NCBI RefSeq assembly: GCF_001592875.1
Contig: NZ_LSOF01000014.1
Span: 186,001-250,000, forward strand
Direction: 5' to 3'
Source: Pseudomonas sp. BMS12
GTDB taxonomy: Bacteria; Pseudomonadota; Gammaproteobacteria; Pseudomonadales; Pseudomonadaceae
Length of the DNA: 64,000 nucleotides
Position 1 is the first letter of the stretch. Each line of letters starts with the position of its first letter. The position numbers and the translations under genes were made by a program. Positions 9,072 through 18,857 of the stretch are shown in pieces. The notes below the pieces were generated by a model. The model had not been told where the DNA came from. It did no database searches and saw nothing but the letters and a program-made list of their open reading frames with translations.

Positions 9072-11363
9072 ATGGCACTGGCACACAACCTCGGCTTCCC
9101 GCGCATCGGTCGCGACCGCGAGCTGAAGAAGGCCCTGGAGGCCTACTGGAAAGGCGAGCTGGACGAAGCCGGCCTGCGCGCCGTTGGTCGCGGGCTGCGC
9201 GCCGCGCACTGGCAGGTGCAGAAAAGTGCGGGTATCGAGCTGCTGCCGGTGGGCGATTTCGCCTGGTATGACCAGGTGCTGACCCACTCGCTGACCTTCG
9301 GCGTGATTCCCGAGCGCTTTCACAAGCACGGTGGCAAGCCGACCCTGGACACCCTGTTCGCCATGGCGCGTGGTGTCAGCAACCACAGTTGCTGTCGCGG
9401 TGCTCATGCTCAAGAGATGACCAAGTGGTTCGACAGCAACTACCACTACCTGGTCCCCGAGTTCACCGCCGACCAGCAGTTCGCCCTGAGCTGGGAGCAG
9501 CTGTTCGAGGAAGTCGAGGAAGCCCGTGTTCTCGGTCACAACGTCAAGCCGGTGATCATCGGTCCGTTGACCTACCTGTGGCTGGGCAAGGCGAAGGGTG
9601 CGGAGTTCGATCGCCTCGACCTGCTCGAACGCCTGCTGCCGGTTTACGGTGAAATCCTCCAGCGCCTGGCCACGCAGGGCATCGAGTGGGTGCAGATCGA
9701 CGAGCCTATTCTCGCTCTCGATCTGCCGCAGGCCTGGAAGAACGCCTTCGAGCGGGCCTACAACCTGCTGCAGAAGGAGCCCGGCAAGAAGCTGATCGCC
9801 ACCTATTTCTCCGGCCTGGACGACAATCTCGGCCTGGCTGCCGCGTTGCCGGTCGACGGCTTGCACATTGATCTGGTGCGTGCGCCGGAGCAGTTCCCGG
9901 CCATCCTCGACCGCCTGCCAGCCTACAAGGTGCTGTCGCTGGGCGTGGTCAACGGCCGCAATGTCTGGCGCACCGATCTGGAAAAAGCCCTGGATGTGCT
10001 GCAGCAGGCTCATGAGCGCCTGGGCTCACGTCTGTGGGTGGCGCCGAGCTGCTCGCTGCTGCACAGCCCGGTCGACCTGAGCCGTGAAGACCAGCTGGAT
10101 GCCGAGCTGAAGAGCTGGCTGGCCTTCGCCGTGCAGAAATGCCAGGAGGTGGCCGTGCTGGCCCGTGCCCTGCGCGAGCCGCAGGCCGCCGAGGTACAGG
10201 CGGCACTGGCCGTGAGCCGTGCCGTGCAGGCCGGCCGCGCCGCCTCGCCGCGCATCCACAAGCCACAGGTTCAAGCTCGCCTGGCCGCGGTGACCGCGCA
10301 GTACAGCCAGCGCCAGTCGCCGTTTGCCGAACGTATCGCCAAGCAGCGGGCGTTGCTCAAGCTGCCGGTGTTCCCCACCACCACCATCGGTTCCTTTCCG
10401 CAGACCTCGGCCATTCGTCTGGCGCGCCAGTCGTTCAAGTCCGGCAAGCTGTCCGCGGCCGAGTACACCGAGGCCATGTACAGCGAGATCCGCCATTCGG
10501 TGGACGTGCAGGAGAAGCTGGGCCTGGACGTGCTGGTACACGGTGAGGCCGAGCGTAACGACATGGTCGAATACTTCGCCGAGCAGCTCGACGGCTACGC
10601 CTTCACCCGCTTCGGCTGGGTACAAAGTTACGGTTCGCGCTGCGTGAAACCGGCGGTGATCGTCGGCGACCTGTCGCGGCCCAAGCCGATGACGGTGTCC
10701 TGGATCGAGTACGCCCAGCGCTGCACCGACAAGCTGATGAAGGGCATGCTGACCGGCCCGGTGACCATGCTGATGTGGTCCTTCCCGCGCGACGACATCT
10801 CCCGCGAGCAGCAGGCGCGGCAACTGGCCCTGGCCATCCGTGATGAAGTGGTCGATCTGGAAGCCGCCGGCATCAAGGTCATCCAGATCGACGAAGCGGC
10901 GTTCCGCGAAGGCCTGCCGCTGCGCAGGGCCGGCTGGCAGCACTATCTGGATTGGGCGACCGAGGCCTTCCGCCTGACCGCTTCGGGGGTGCGTGACGAG
11001 ACCCAGATCCACACCCACATGTGCTACAGCGAGTTCAACGACGTGATCGAGTCCATCGCCGCCATGGATGCCGACGTGATCACCATCGAGACCTCGCGTT
11101 CGGACATGGAGCTACTGCGCGCGTTCGAGGCCTTCGACTACCCCAATGAGATCGGTCCCGGCGTGTACGACATCCACTCGCCACGGGTGCCGGACAGCAA
11201 CGAGATGGCTCAGTTGCTGCGCAAGGCCGCGCAGTGGGTGCCGGCCGAGCGCCTGTGGGTCAACCCGGACTGCGGCCTGAAGACCCGCGCCTGGCCGGAA
11301 ACCGAGGCCGCGCTGGTGAACATGGTGGCGGCGGCGCGGCAGTTGCGCAGCGAACTGGCGTAA
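9072..11363 (+). CDS. metE: cobalamin-independent methionine synthase
   Basis: A 763-residue 5-methyltetrahydropteroyltriglutamate-homocysteine methyltransferase, making methionine without B12. The ATG at 9072 is preferred (GGAGAG upstream; family N-terminus [18 protein letters not shown]). Two homologous barrels are present. The zinc/homocysteine ligands are visible as His649 and Cys651 in HTHMCYSEF and Cys734 in [10 protein letters not shown], at the expected offset from E. coli His641/Cys643/Cys726. The promoter holds phased MetR-like repeats; I see no cobalamin riboswitch in the 133-base gap upstream. It is convergent with pta. Confidence 0.96.
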   Translation: MALAHNLGFPRIGRDRELKKALEAYWKGELDEAGLRAVGRGLRAAHWQVQKSAGIELLPVGDFAWYDQVLTHSLTFGVIPERFHKHGGKPTLDTLFAMARGVSNHSCCRGAHAQEMTKWFDSNYHYLVPEFTADQQFALSWEQLFEEVEEARVLGHNVKPVIIGPLTYLWLGKAKGAEFDRLDLLERLLPVYGEILQRLATQGIEWVQIDEPILALDLPQAWKNAFERAYNLLQKEPGKKLIATYFSGLDDNLGLAAALPVDGLHIDLVRAPEQFPAILDRLPAYKVLSLGVVNGRNVWRTDLEKALDVLQQAHERLGSRLWVAPSCSLLHSPVDLSREDQLDAELKSWLAFAVQKCQEVAVLARALREPQAAEVQAALAVSRAVQAGRAASPRIHKPQVQARLAAVTAQYSQRQSPFAERIAKQRALLKLPVFPTTTIGSFPQTSAIRLARQSFKSGKLSAAEYTEAMYSEIRHSVDVQEKLGLDVLVHGEAERNDMVEYFAEQLDGYAFTRFGWVQSYGSRCVKPAVIVGDLSRPKPMTVSWIEYAQRCTDKLMKGMLTGPVTMLMWSFPRDDISREQQARQLALAIRDEVVDLEAAGIKVIQIDEAAFREGLPLRRAGWQHYLDWATEAFRLTASGVRDETQIHTHMCYSEFNDVIESIAAMDADVITIETSRSDMELLRAFEAFDYPNEIGPGVYDIHSPRVPDSNEMAQLLRKAAQWVPAERLWVNPDCGLKTRAWPETEAALVNMVAAARQLRSELA

Positions 11364-11379
11364 TCCACGGGGCCTGTCT

Positions 11380-11411
11380 CCGCCGCGCACGTCAGATAGC
11401 GTGCGCGGCGG
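11380..11411. terminator. hairpin between convergent metE and pta
   Basis: Perfect 12-base arms (11380-11391 and 11400-11411) around an 8-base loop lie in the 80-base gap between the two convergent genes. There is no strong T-run on either side, so it is a terminator or transcript-end stabiliser for one or both genes rather than a textbook intrinsic terminator. Confidence 0.5.
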
Positions 11412-11443
11412 TTGTGCTTGCGGCCCTTCACTGGCCCGTGGCG

Positions 11444-13543
11444 CTAGCTTCTAGCCGCCGCCTGGATCGCGGTCAGGGCGATGGTGTAGACGATGTCGTC
11501 CACCAAAGCGCCGCGCGACAGGTCGTTCACCGGCTTGCGCAGGCCCTGCAGCATGGGGCCGACGCTGACGCAGTCGGCGCTGCGCTGCACGGCCTTGTAG
11601 GTGGTGTTGCCGGTATTCAGGTCGGGGAAGATGAATACGGTGGCGCGACCCGCTACCGGGCTGTTGGGGGCTTTCTGCAGGCCGACGCTGGCGATGGCGG
11701 CGGCGTCGTATTGCAGCGGACCGTCAATCAGCAGCTCCGGATTGCCGGCACGGGCCAGGCGGGTGGCTTCGCGCACTTTTTCCACTTCGGCGCCGCTGCC
11801 GGAATCACCGGTGGAGTAGCTGATCATCGCCACCCGTGCCGGTACGCCGAAGGCTTCTGCCGAGGCGGCGCTCTGCCGGGCAATCTCGGCCAGCTCGGCG
11901 GCGTTGGGGTCGGGATTTACCGCGCAATCGCCATACACCAGTACCTGCTCCGGCAGCAGCATGAAGAACACCGAGGACACCAGGCTGTACCCAGGGGCGG
12001 TTTTGATCAGCTGCAGGGCCGGGCGGATGGTGTTGGCGGTGGTGTGGATGGCCCCGGAAACCAGGCCGTCCACTTCGTCCAGGGCCAGCATCATGGTGCC
12101 CATCACCACGGTGTCTTCCAGCTGTGCGGTGGCCATCGGCGCGTTCAGGCCCTTGCCCTTGCGCAGCTCGACCATGGGCGCGACATAGCGCTCGCGGATC
12201 AGGTCCGGATCGAGGATTTCCAGTCCCGGCGGCAGTTCGATGCCCTGCGCCTTGGCCACGTTGTATACGTCTTCGGGTTTGGCCAGCAGCACGCAGCGAG
12301 CGATGCCGCGCTTCTGGCAGATCGCGGCGGCCTGCACCGTGCGGGGCTCGCTGCCTTCCGGCAGGACGATGCGCTTGTTCGCCGCCTGGGCGCGGCGCAC
12401 CAGCTGGTAGCGGAACGCCGGTGGCGACAGGCGCAGCTCGCGCGGTGCACCGCAGCGTTGCTTGAGCCAGTCCAGGTCAATGTGCCCAGCGACGAACTCG
12501 GTGACCATTTCCGCGCGCTCGCGGTCGTCCACCGGGATTTCCTTGTTCATGCGGTTGAGGTTGGTCGCCGTGTCGTAGGAGCCGGTGCTGACGCTGAGCA
12601 CCGGCAAGCCGCCTTGCAGCGCGCCCTGGCACAGTTCGAGGATGCGCGGGTCCGGCGGGAAATCGCTGCACAGCAGCAGGCCGGCCAGGGGCACACCGTT
12701 CATCGCGGCCAGGCTGGCGGCGAGGATGATGTCGTCGCGGTCGCCCGGGGTGACCACCAGTACGCCGGGCTTGAGCAGCGCCACCGTGTTGGGCACGGCG
12801 CGGGCGCAGAGCACGATCTTCTGCACGCGGCGCTGTTCATAATCGCCGGCGTTGATCACCCGGGCGCTGAGCAGGTCGGCGACATCACGGGTGCGCGGGG
12901 CGTTCAGTTCGTCCTGCCAGGGGATGCAGCCGAGCAGGCGGAAACTGTCGCCGCGCAGCAGCGGCGAGAGCCGGCCGAGCTGCTCGGTGAAGCTTTCGAC
13001 ACCCTGTGGATGGCGCACCTTGTTGAGGATCACGCCGATCACTTTGGGGTCCTGCGGGCCGCCGAACAACTGGGCCTGGATCTCGATGCGGTCGGACAGC
13101 TCGGTGAGGTTCTCGCTTTCCTCGCCCTCGGGCGCCGACACCAGCAGCACGTCGGCGTCCAGGCTCTTGGCCAGGTGCACGTTGACCCTTGCCGCGTAGC
13201 TGGCGTGGCGGGTTGGCACCATGCCTTCGACGATCAGCACGTCCATGCCCTCGGCGGCCTGCTGGTGCAGGCTGATGATTTCCTCCAGCAGCTCGTCCAG
13301 CTGGCCATCGCCAAGCATGCGTTCGACCTGGGCCAGCGGCAGCGGCTTGGGCGGGGTGAGGCCGTGGGTACGGGCGATCAGTTCGCTGGAGCGTTCGGGG
13401 CCCTCGTCGCCCTGGTGTGGCTGAGCAATCGGTTTGAAGAAGCCGACCTTGAGACCGGCGCGCTGCAGGGCGCGGACCAGACCGAGGCTGATGGAGGTAA
13501 GGCCGACACCGAAGCCGGTGGGGGCGATGAAGAAGGTATGCAT
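11444..13543 (-). CDS. pta: phosphate acetyltransferase
   Basis: A 699-residue long-form Pta that interconverts acetyl-CoA and acetyl phosphate. The ATG at 13543-13541 gives the family N-terminus MHTFFIAPTGFGVGLTS. Three regions are seen: an N-terminal DRTGG/AAA-like P-loop-derived domain with VLLVSAPEG, the central DRTGG domain, and the C-terminal PTA_PTB catalytic domain (VLPEGSEPRTVQAA, GAIHTTANTIRPALQ, SYSTGDSGSG, VFIFPDLNTGN). It starts 17 bases after the ackA stop in the same operon. The pair makes or assimilates acetate and sets acetyl-phosphate levels. Confidence 0.96.
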   Translation of the reverse strand: MHTFFIAPTGFGVGLTSISLGLVRALQRAGLKVGFFKPIAQPHQGDEGPERSSELIARTHGLTPPKPLPLAQVERMLGDGQLDELLEEIISLHQQAAEGMDVLIVEGMVPTRHASYAARVNVHLAKSLDADVLLVSAPEGEESENLTELSDRIEIQAQLFGGPQDPKVIGVILNKVRHPQGVESFTEQLGRLSPLLRGDSFRLLGCIPWQDELNAPRTRDVADLLSARVINAGDYEQRRVQKIVLCARAVPNTVALLKPGVLVVTPGDRDDIILAASLAAMNGVPLAGLLLCSDFPPDPRILELCQGALQGGLPVLSVSTGSYDTATNLNRMNKEIPVDDRERAEMVTEFVAGHIDLDWLKQRCGAPRELRLSPPAFRYQLVRRAQAANKRIVLPEGSEPRTVQAAAICQKRGIARCVLLAKPEDVYNVAKAQGIELPPGLEILDPDLIRERYVAPMVELRKGKGLNAPMATAQLEDTVVMGTMMLALDEVDGLVSGAIHTTANTIRPALQLIKTAPGYSLVSSVFFMLLPEQVLVYGDCAVNPDPNAAELAEIARQSAASAEAFGVPARVAMISYSTGDSGSGAEVEKVREATRLARAGNPELLIDGPLQYDAAAIASVGLQKAPNSPVAGRATVFIFPDLNTGNTTYKAVQRSADCVSVGPMLQGLRKPVNDLSRGALVDDIVYTIALTAIQAAARS

Positions 13544-13560
13544 GGGCTTTCCTTGAGCAA

Positions 13561-14748
13561 TCAGGCGGTGAGCAGGGCCAGGGTGTCGAGGGCGATCTGC
13601 CGTTCTTCGTTGGTCGGCACCACCAGCACTCGCGGGTGCCCCTGGGCCTGGATGCTGCCGGCCACACCGCGGATGCAGCGGGCGTTGGCCTCTTTGTCGA
13701 GGGCGAGATTGAACAGTTTCAGGTGGCTCACCGTCTTGCTGCGGATCAACGGCGAGTTCTCGCCGATGCCGCCGGTGAAGATCAGCCCGTCCAGTTGCTG
13801 TAGGGCGCAGCTCATGGCGGCCAGCGACTTGGCCAGGCGATAGCAGAACACTTCGATGGCCAGAGTCGCGCCTGGGTGGCCCTGTTCGCGGGCCTGTTCC
13901 AGGCTGCGCATGTCGTTGGACAGGCCGGACAGGCCGAGCAAGCCGCTGTCCTTGTTCAGCATCGCGTCGATCTGCTCCAGGCTCCAGCCCAGGGTGCGCG
14001 CCAGGTGGCCGTGCAGGTTGGGGTCGACATCGCCGCTGCGGGTGCCCATCACCAGGCCCTCCAGCGGGGTCAGGCCCATGCTGGTGTCGCGGCTCTGGCC
14101 ATCGACTATGGCGCAGGTCGAACAGCCATTGCCCAGGTGAGCGGACAGCCAGCTGCTGTCGCCATAAGCCAGTCCGGCCATCTCCGCCGCGCGGCGACTG
14201 ACGAAGCGGTGGCTGGTGCCGTGGAAACCGTAGCGGCGTACGCCGTGCTCGCGGTACAGATGCTCCGGCACGGCGTAACGATAGGCGTGCTCGGGCAGGC
14301 TCTGGTGGAAGGCGGTATCGAATACCGCGACCTGGGGCAGGTTGGGAAACAGCTTGAGTGCGGCTTCGATGCCCTGCAGGTTGGCCGGGGTATGCAGTGG
14401 CGCCAGCGGCGCGGTGGCGCGGATCGCCTGCAGGCTGTGGGCGTCGATACGGCAGGCTGCGGTGAACTGTTCGCCACCATGCACCACTCGATGGCCGATG
14501 CCGTGCAGCTTGCCGCCGGCGGCGCCCTGTACCAGCGGCAGAAGCTGGTGCAGGGCGGCGCGGTGGTCGCCGTTCGGCAGCATCAGGCTGTCCTTCTCGC
14601 CGCCACGTTGCCAGTGCAGCACTGCGTCCGGGCTGCCCAGGCGCTCGGCCAGGCCGCTGAGGGTGAACTGCGAATGGGCCTCGTTGACCAGGGCGAACTT
14701 GATCGACGAGCTGCCACAGTTGATGACCAGGATGTTGCGTGCCGGCAT
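13561..14748 (-). CDS. ackA: acetate kinase
   Basis: A 395-residue acetokinase: acetyl phosphate + ADP to acetate + ATP. The N-terminal [17 protein letters not shown] is the first phosphate-binding signature; the second, [13 protein letters not shown], and the [19 protein letters not shown] segment follow. TGGIGENS lies near the C-terminus. The ATG at 14748 has GGA a few bases upstream. It is the middle gene of DUF3565-ackA-pta, two bases downstream of the DUF3565 stop. Confidence 0.96.
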   Translation of the reverse strand: MPARNILVINCGSSSIKFALVNEAHSQFTLSGLAERLGSPDAVLHWQRGGEKDSLMLPNGDHRAALHQLLPLVQGAAGGKLHGIGHRVVHGGEQFTAACRIDAHSLQAIRATAPLAPLHTPANLQGIEAALKLFPNLPQVAVFDTAFHQSLPEHAYRYAVPEHLYREHGVRRYGFHGTSHRFVSRRAAEMAGLAYGDSSWLSAHLGNGCSTCAIVDGQSRDTSMGLTPLEGLVMGTRSGDVDPNLHGHLARTLGWSLEQIDAMLNKDSGLLGLSGLSNDMRSLEQAREQGHPGATLAIEVFCYRLAKSLAAMSCALQQLDGLIFTGGIGENSPLIRSKTVSHLKLFNLALDKEANARCIRGVAGSIQAQGHPRVLVVPTNEERQIALDTLALLTA

Positions 14749-14750
14749 GT

Positions 14751-15026
14751 CTATTCCTTATCCATGGGGGCTGCCTGGGCGGCGCACCAGCCGCAGGTGA
14801 AGGGCTGGCCGAGCAGGCGCTGGCGCTGTGTGGGGTCGAGTACCCAGGCGCGATTCTGCCACGGCGGCTGATGGCGCAGGTGCTGCGTATGGCCGCAGGA
14901 CAGCTCGGCGACCCAGTGGCCCTCGGCGTCCTGATGGAAGCCCTGCAGCAGGGGCCGTCTGTCTGGCTCGCGTTCGCATTCGCCGGACGTGACGGGTAGA
15001 CTTGGCCCCTTACCATTCTCTAGCAA
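14751..15026 (-). CDS. DUF3565 zinc-ribbon-like small protein
   Basis: A 91-residue protein with the DUF3565 core: [36 protein letters not shown] and FTCGWCAAQ. Two Cys-containing knuckles (CGH and CGWC) suggest a small metal-binding fold. The only ATG in frame is at 15026, just 14 bases from the divergent slyD start, so the true start may be a rare codon inside; the conserved core begins around residue 27. It is two bases from ackA, so it is the first gene of the acetate operon. Function unknown. Confidence 0.72.
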   Translation of the reverse strand: MLENGKGPSLPVTSGECEREPDRRPLLQGFHQDAEGHWVAELSCGHTQHLRHQPPWQNRAWVLDPTQRQRLLGQPFTCGWCAAQAAPMDKE

Positions 15027-15040
15027 AAGGTTTTCCCTCC

Positions 15041-15526
15041 ATGCTGATCGCCGCCAACAAGGCCGTCTCCATCGACTATACCCTGACCAACGATGCCGGT
15101 GAGGTAATCGATAGCTCCGCTGGCGGCGCCCCGCTGGTGTATCTGCACGGTGCCGGCAACGTCATCGTCGGCCTGGAAAAGGCCCTCGAAGGCAAGCAGG
15201 CTGGCGACGAGGTGAGCGTAGCCATCGAGCCGACCGAAGCCTACGGCGAGTACAGCGCCGAGCTGGTGGCCACCCTCAACCGCAGCATGTTCGAAGGCGT
15301 CGACGAACTGGAAGTGGGCATGCAGTTCCACGCTTCCGGCCCGGACGGCGGCATGCAGATCGTCACCATCCGCGACATCGACGGCGATGACGTGATCGTC
15401 GATGGCAACCACCCGCTGGCCGGTCAGCGCCTGAACTTCCAGGTCAAGATCGTCGACGTGCGTGAAGCCAGTGCCGAAGAAGTGGCTCACGGCCACATTC
15501 ACGGCGAAGGCGGTCACCACCACTGA
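15041..15526 (+). CDS. slyD: FKBP-type peptidyl-prolyl isomerase SlyD
   Basis: A 161-residue cytoplasmic prolyl isomerase and metallochaperone. From the ATG at 15041 the protein begins MLIAANKAVSIDYTLTND, the SlyD start. The FKBP core flanks an insert-in-flap (about residues 70-120), and the tail is His-rich (AHGHIHGEGGHHH), as in SlyD proteins that bind nickel. A strong terminator follows at 15606. Upstream is the divergent DUF3565 gene. Confidence 0.92.
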   Translation: MLIAANKAVSIDYTLTNDAGEVIDSSAGGAPLVYLHGAGNVIVGLEKALEGKQAGDEVSVAIEPTEAYGEYSAELVATLNRSMFEGVDELEVGMQFHASGPDGGMQIVTIRDIDGDDVIVDGNHPLAGQRLNFQVKIVDVREASAEEVAHGHIHGEGGHHH

Positions 15527-15605
15527 TAGATCACCTGGTTGGTGGCCGCGCAATACGACTTATGGTCGTCTCAAGTTGCGTATCGGCTGCTAAGCTCAGG
15601 TAACC

Positions 15606-15632
15606 GAAAAAGGCGCCTACGGGCGCCTTTTT
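15606..15632 (+). terminator. intrinsic terminator after slyD
   Basis: AAAAAGGCGCC - TACG - GGCGCCTTTTTT forms a compact GC hairpin flanked by A and T runs, so it can stop transcription in either direction. It lies between slyD and the glutathione peroxidase gene, which therefore likely has its own promoter in the remaining ~30 bases or depends on readthrough. Confidence 0.85.
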
Positions 15633-15663
15633 TGTCCGTTGTGGCCTGCTCAAGGAGTTATTC

Positions 15664-16146
15664 ATGAGTGCCTTTCACGATCTCAATCTGCGTGCGCTGG
15701 ACGGCCAGGACCTGCCGTTGGCGCCGTACAAGGGCCAGCTGGTGCTGGTGGTCAACGTGGCGTCCAAGTGCGGCCTGACTCCGCAGTACGCCGGCCTGGA
15801 GGCGCTGTACCAGCAGTATCGTGCGCGCGGTTTCACTGTGCTGGGTCTGCCCTGCAACCAGTTCGCCGCGCAGGAGCCGGGTAGCGAGGAGGAGATTCGC
15901 GAATTTTGCAGCCTCAACTACGGGGTGACCTTCCCCCTGGGCAGCAAGATCGAGGTCAACGGCCCGGATCGCCACCCGCTGTACCGCCTGCTGGCGGGTG
16001 AGGGCGCCGAGTTTCCCGGCGACATCACCTGGAACTTCGAGAAGTTCCTGGTGGGCAGCGATGGCCGCGTGCTGGCGCGTTTCTCGCCACGCACCACTCC
16101 GGACGATCCGGCGCTGATCCAGGCCATCGAGAAAGCCCTCGGCTAA
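15664..16146 (+). CDS. glutathione peroxidase family thiol peroxidase
   Basis: A 160-residue GPx/BtuE-type peroxidase reducing hydroperoxides. The peroxidatic Cys36 is in NVASKCGLTPQY; the tetrad partners Gln (LPCNQFAAQEPG) and Trp-Asn (DITWNFEKFLV) are present. It has Cys, not selenocysteine, at the active site, and bacterial members of this kind mostly use thioredoxin; trxB is 7.3 kb away. CAAGGAG precedes the ATG. It follows slyD as in other Pseudomonas (from memory). Confidence 0.92.
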   Translation: MSAFHDLNLRALDGQDLPLAPYKGQLVLVVNVASKCGLTPQYAGLEALYQQYRARGFTVLGLPCNQFAAQEPGSEEEIREFCSLNYGVTFPLGSKIEVNGPDRHPLYRLLAGEGAEFPGDITWNFEKFLVGSDGRVLARFSPRTTPDDPALIQAIEKALG

Positions 16147-16244
16147 GCGGGCGATTGCGCCAAACTCCAGCTCATTCCCTCCTGTCGTATTGCCCCCTCG
16201 GCGTCTCGGTTGCCTAATCGAGAGCTCAGCCGAGGAGGCGTTCG

Positions 16245-16982
16245 ATGACCAGTTTCTCTCCCGATGACCTGAATGCCACGACATCGCCCGCTGCGCTGCG
16301 GGCGTTGATCGAGAGTCGCCGCGCGGTGCGCCGTTTCACCAGCGAGCCGGTGCCGGACGAGGTGATTCGCGACTGCCTGGAGCTGGCCGTGCTTGCGCCC
16401 AACTCCTGCAACCTGCAGCCCTGGAGTTTTCAGGTGGTGCGCGATCAGGCGTTGCTGGCTCGTCTGCATCCGGTGTGCATGAGCCAGAACGCAGCCAAGG
16501 CGCCACTGATCATTGCCGTGCTGGCGCGGCCGGATACCTGGAAGCAGGCCTGTGCCGATGTGGTCGAGTATTGGCCGGAGCCCGAAGTGCCGGCGCGTAT
16601 CCGCCACTTCTACGGCAAAACCGCACCGTTCCAGTACAACCAGGGGCCACTGGGCCTGCTCGGCCTGTTCAAGCGCCAGCTGGTGCGCCTGCTGGCCCTG
16701 CGCAAGCCGCTGATGCGCAAACCCAACAGCAAGGCCGACATGCGCCTGTGGGCGGTGAAGTCCACCGCGCTGGCGGCCGAGAACCTGATGCTGGCGTTCC
16801 AGAGCCACGGCTACGCGACCTGCCCGATGGAAGGCTTCGACGAGGTGCGCCTGCGCCAGGTGCTGGATATTCCGCGTCAGGCCATCCCGATCATGCTGCT
16901 GGCGGTCGGGCGCCAGGGCGAGAAGGGCGTGTACAACCCGCGCCTGCGCTTCCCGCTGGAGCAGCACGTCACCTGGCTATAG
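16245..16982 (+). CDS. nitroreductase family FMN oxidoreductase
   Basis: A 245-residue nitroreductase-fold protein: the N-terminal IESRRAVRRFTSEPVPDEVI and APNSCNLQPWSFQVV segments bind FMN, and the C-terminal TALAAENLMLAFQSHGYATCPMEGFDE matches the family. It predicts NAD(P)H-dependent reduction of nitroaromatics or quinones; the natural substrate is unknown. A ~50-residue insertion (about 100-150) containing ARIRHFYGK is longer than in small nitroreductases. GAGGAGG upstream supports the ATG at 16245. It precedes the TetR/ene-reductase pair and could belong to the same electrophile-detoxifying set. Confidence 0.85.
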   Translation: MTSFSPDDLNATTSPAALRALIESRRAVRRFTSEPVPDEVIRDCLELAVLAPNSCNLQPWSFQVVRDQALLARLHPVCMSQNAAKAPLIIAVLARPDTWKQACADVVEYWPEPEVPARIRHFYGKTAPFQYNQGPLGLLGLFKRQLVRLLALRKPLMRKPNSKADMRLWAVKSTALAAENLMLAFQSHGYATCPMEGFDEVRLRQVLDIPRQAIPIMLLAVGRQGEKGVYNPRLRFPLEQHVTWL

Positions 16983-17034
16983 AGCGGTAGCTTCTGCCGC
17001 ACAATCACCGCAATCAATAGTGCTGGGCGAAGCG

Positions 17035-17050
17035 AGACGACCGGTCATAT
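17035..17050. promoter_or_regulatory. TetR operator copy 1 (upstream of tetR)
   Basis: AGACGACCGGTCATAT is an imperfect 16-base palindrome (6 of 8 positions symmetric) lying 10 bases before the TetR start. Its left 14 bases are identical to the copy at 17676-17691 before the oxidoreductase. Two identical palindromes before a regulator and its adjacent target strongly suggest the regulator's operator; the ACCGGT core resembles NemR-type sites. Confidence 0.75.
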
Positions 17051-17060
17051 TCTTTCCGCC

Positions 17061-17654
17061 ATGAACAGCAGCATCCGACTCGACAAGCGTGACCTGATCC
17101 TGGCCAAGGGCTCGGACGTGATGACCCGGCGCGGTTACCACGGCACCGGCGTACTGGAAATCGTCCAGGCCGCCGGCATTCCCAAGGGCAGCTTCTATCA
17201 CTACTTCGCCAGCAAGGAAGACTTCGCCCTGCAGGCCCTGGACTTCGTCTATCAGCCACGCCTGGCGCGCTATGCCGAGGCCCTGGGCAACACGGCGCTG
17301 AGCCCGCGCGAGCGCATCCTGAGTTACTACCGCGAGCTGCAGCAGCACTTCAGTCGCCAGGAAAAGGCTCAGTATCACTGCTTCATCGGCAGCCTGAGCT
17401 TCGAGATGGCCGAGCTGCTACCCGCCATCGGCGAGCAGGTCGAGAAGATCCAGCAAGCCTCGGTGGATATCCTCCAGGCCTGCCTGGAACAGGCCCAACA
17501 GGCCGGCGAGCTGAGCGCGAGCGAAGACTGCGGCAACCTGGCCGTCTTCATCAGCAATGCCTGGCAGGGCGTGCTGGCGCGGCTCAAGGTCGGCGGCAAT
17601 ACCCAGGTGCTGGATGCCTTTATCGAGCGGCTGCAACTGCTGCTGCGCCCCTGA
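17061..17654 (+). CDS. TetR-family repressor (NemR-like)
   Basis: A 197-residue TetR regulator. The N-terminal helix-turn-helix is visible at ~15-60 (VMTRRGYHGTGVLEIVQAAGIPKGSFYHYFASKEDF), followed by an all-helical ligand domain with one notable Cys in QYHCFIGSLSFEM, a position where NemR-type repressors sense electrophiles. It is followed after 57 bases by an Old Yellow Enzyme gene, as in nemRA. Matching palindromes before both genes argue for autoregulation and control of the enzyme. The Cys-sensing idea is inference. Confidence 0.85.
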   Translation: MNSSIRLDKRDLILAKGSDVMTRRGYHGTGVLEIVQAAGIPKGSFYHYFASKEDFALQALDFVYQPRLARYAEALGNTALSPRERILSYYRELQQHFSRQEKAQYHCFIGSLSFEMAELLPAIGEQVEKIQQASVDILQACLEQAQQAGELSASEDCGNLAVFISNAWQGVLARLKVGGNTQVLDAFIERLQLLLRP

Positions 17655-17675
17655 TTTTTTAACATCCAATCAACG

Positions 17676-17691
17676 AGACGACCGGTCATCT
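17676..17691. promoter_or_regulatory. TetR operator copy 2 (upstream of ene-reductase)
   Basis: AGACGACCGGTCATCT is a 16-base palindrome with 7 of 8 symmetric pairs, 20 bases before the oxidoreductase ATG. It matches the site at 17035 in the first 14 bases. Its position inside the tetR-nemA gap implies a second, separately repressed promoter. Confidence 0.78.
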
Positions 17692-17711
17692 GGCCGGCCC
17701 AAGGAGACTTC

Positions 17712-18821
17712 ATGAGCGCCCCCGTACAAGCCCTGTTCCAACCCTTCAGCCTGGGCAACCTGGAGCTGCCGACCCGTGTGGTCATGGCGCCGATGACCCG
17801 CTCCTTCTCGCCGGGCGGCGTGCCCAATGCCAAGGTGGTGGAGTACTACCGTCGCCGCGCCGCGGCCGGCGTCGGCCTGATCGTCACCGAGGGCACCACC
17901 GTCGGCCACAAGGCTGCCAACGGTTACCCGAACGTGCCGCGCTTCTACGGTGAGGATGCCCTGGCCGGTTGGAAGCAGGTGGTTGATGCCGTGCACGCCG
18001 AAGGCGGCAAGATCGTCCCGCAGCTGTGGCACGTGGGTAACGTACGCAAGCTGGGCACCGAGCCGGATGCCAGCGTGCCGGGCTATGGCCCGAGCGAGAA
18101 GCTGAAGGACGGCAAGGTCGTGGTGCACGGCATGAGCAAGGACGACATCGCCGAGGTGATCGCTGCCTTCGCCCAGGCCGCCAGCGATGCCAAGGCCATC
18201 GGCATGGACGGCGTGGAAATCCACGGCGCCCACGGCTACCTGGTCGACCAGTTCTTCTGGGAAGGCAGCAACCAGCGCACCGACGAATATGGTGGTGACC
18301 TGGCCCAGCGTTCGCGTTTCGCCATCGAGCTGATCCAGGCCGTGCGCGCCGCCGTTGGCCCGGACTTCCCGATCATCTTCCGCTTCTCCCAGTGGAAGCA
18401 GCAGGACTACACCGCGCGCCTGGTACAGACCGCCGAGGAGCTGGGTGCCTTCCTCAAGCCGCTGGCCGATGCCGGCGTGGACATCTTCCACTGCTCCACC
18501 CGCCGCTTCTGGGAGCCGGAGTTCGAAGGCTCCGACCTCAACCTGGCTGGCTGGACCCGCCAGCTCACCGGCAAGCCGACCATCACCGTGGGCAGCGTTG
18601 GCCTGGATGGCGAGTTCCTGCAGTTCATGGTCAACACCGACAAGGTGGCCCAGCCGGCCAGCCTGGAAAACCTGCTGGAGCGCCTGAACAAGCAGGAGTT
18701 CGACCTGGTGGCCGTGGGCCGCGCCCTGCTGGTCGACCCGGACTGGGCAGTGAAGGTCCGCGACAGCCGCGAACAGGACATCCTGCCGTTCAGCCGCGAA
18801 GCGCTGATGACTCTGGTCTGA
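17712..18821 (+). CDS. Old Yellow Enzyme family NADH:flavin oxidoreductase
   Basis: A 369-residue FMN ene-reductase / NADH:flavin oxidoreductase barrel, probably reducing activated alkenes or nitro compounds. Motifs: LFQPFSLGNLELPTRVVMAPMTR at the N-terminus, PQLWHVG, and HGAHGYLVDQFFW, where the anion-binding pair is His/His rather than the His/Asn of XenB at 34425. NQRTDEYGG and the VGRALLVDPDWAVKV phosphate loop follow. AAGGAG precedes the ATG. Controlled by the adjacent TetR protein (see operators). A terminator follows at 18858. Confidence 0.9.
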   Translation: MSAPVQALFQPFSLGNLELPTRVVMAPMTRSFSPGGVPNAKVVEYYRRRAAAGVGLIVTEGTTVGHKAANGYPNVPRFYGEDALAGWKQVVDAVHAEGGKIVPQLWHVGNVRKLGTEPDASVPGYGPSEKLKDGKVVVHGMSKDDIAEVIAAFAQAASDAKAIGMDGVEIHGAHGYLVDQFFWEGSNQRTDEYGGDLAQRSRFAIELIQAVRAAVGPDFPIIFRFSQWKQQDYTARLVQTAEELGAFLKPLADAGVDIFHCSTRRFWEPEFEGSDLNLAGWTRQLTGKPTITVGSVGLDGEFLQFMVNTDKVAQPASLENLLERLNKQEFDLVAVGRALLVDPDWAVKVRDSREQDILPFSREALMTLV

Positions 18822-18857
18822 GTGCATTACCCCTGATCCGCTTCGGCGGGTCACTTC

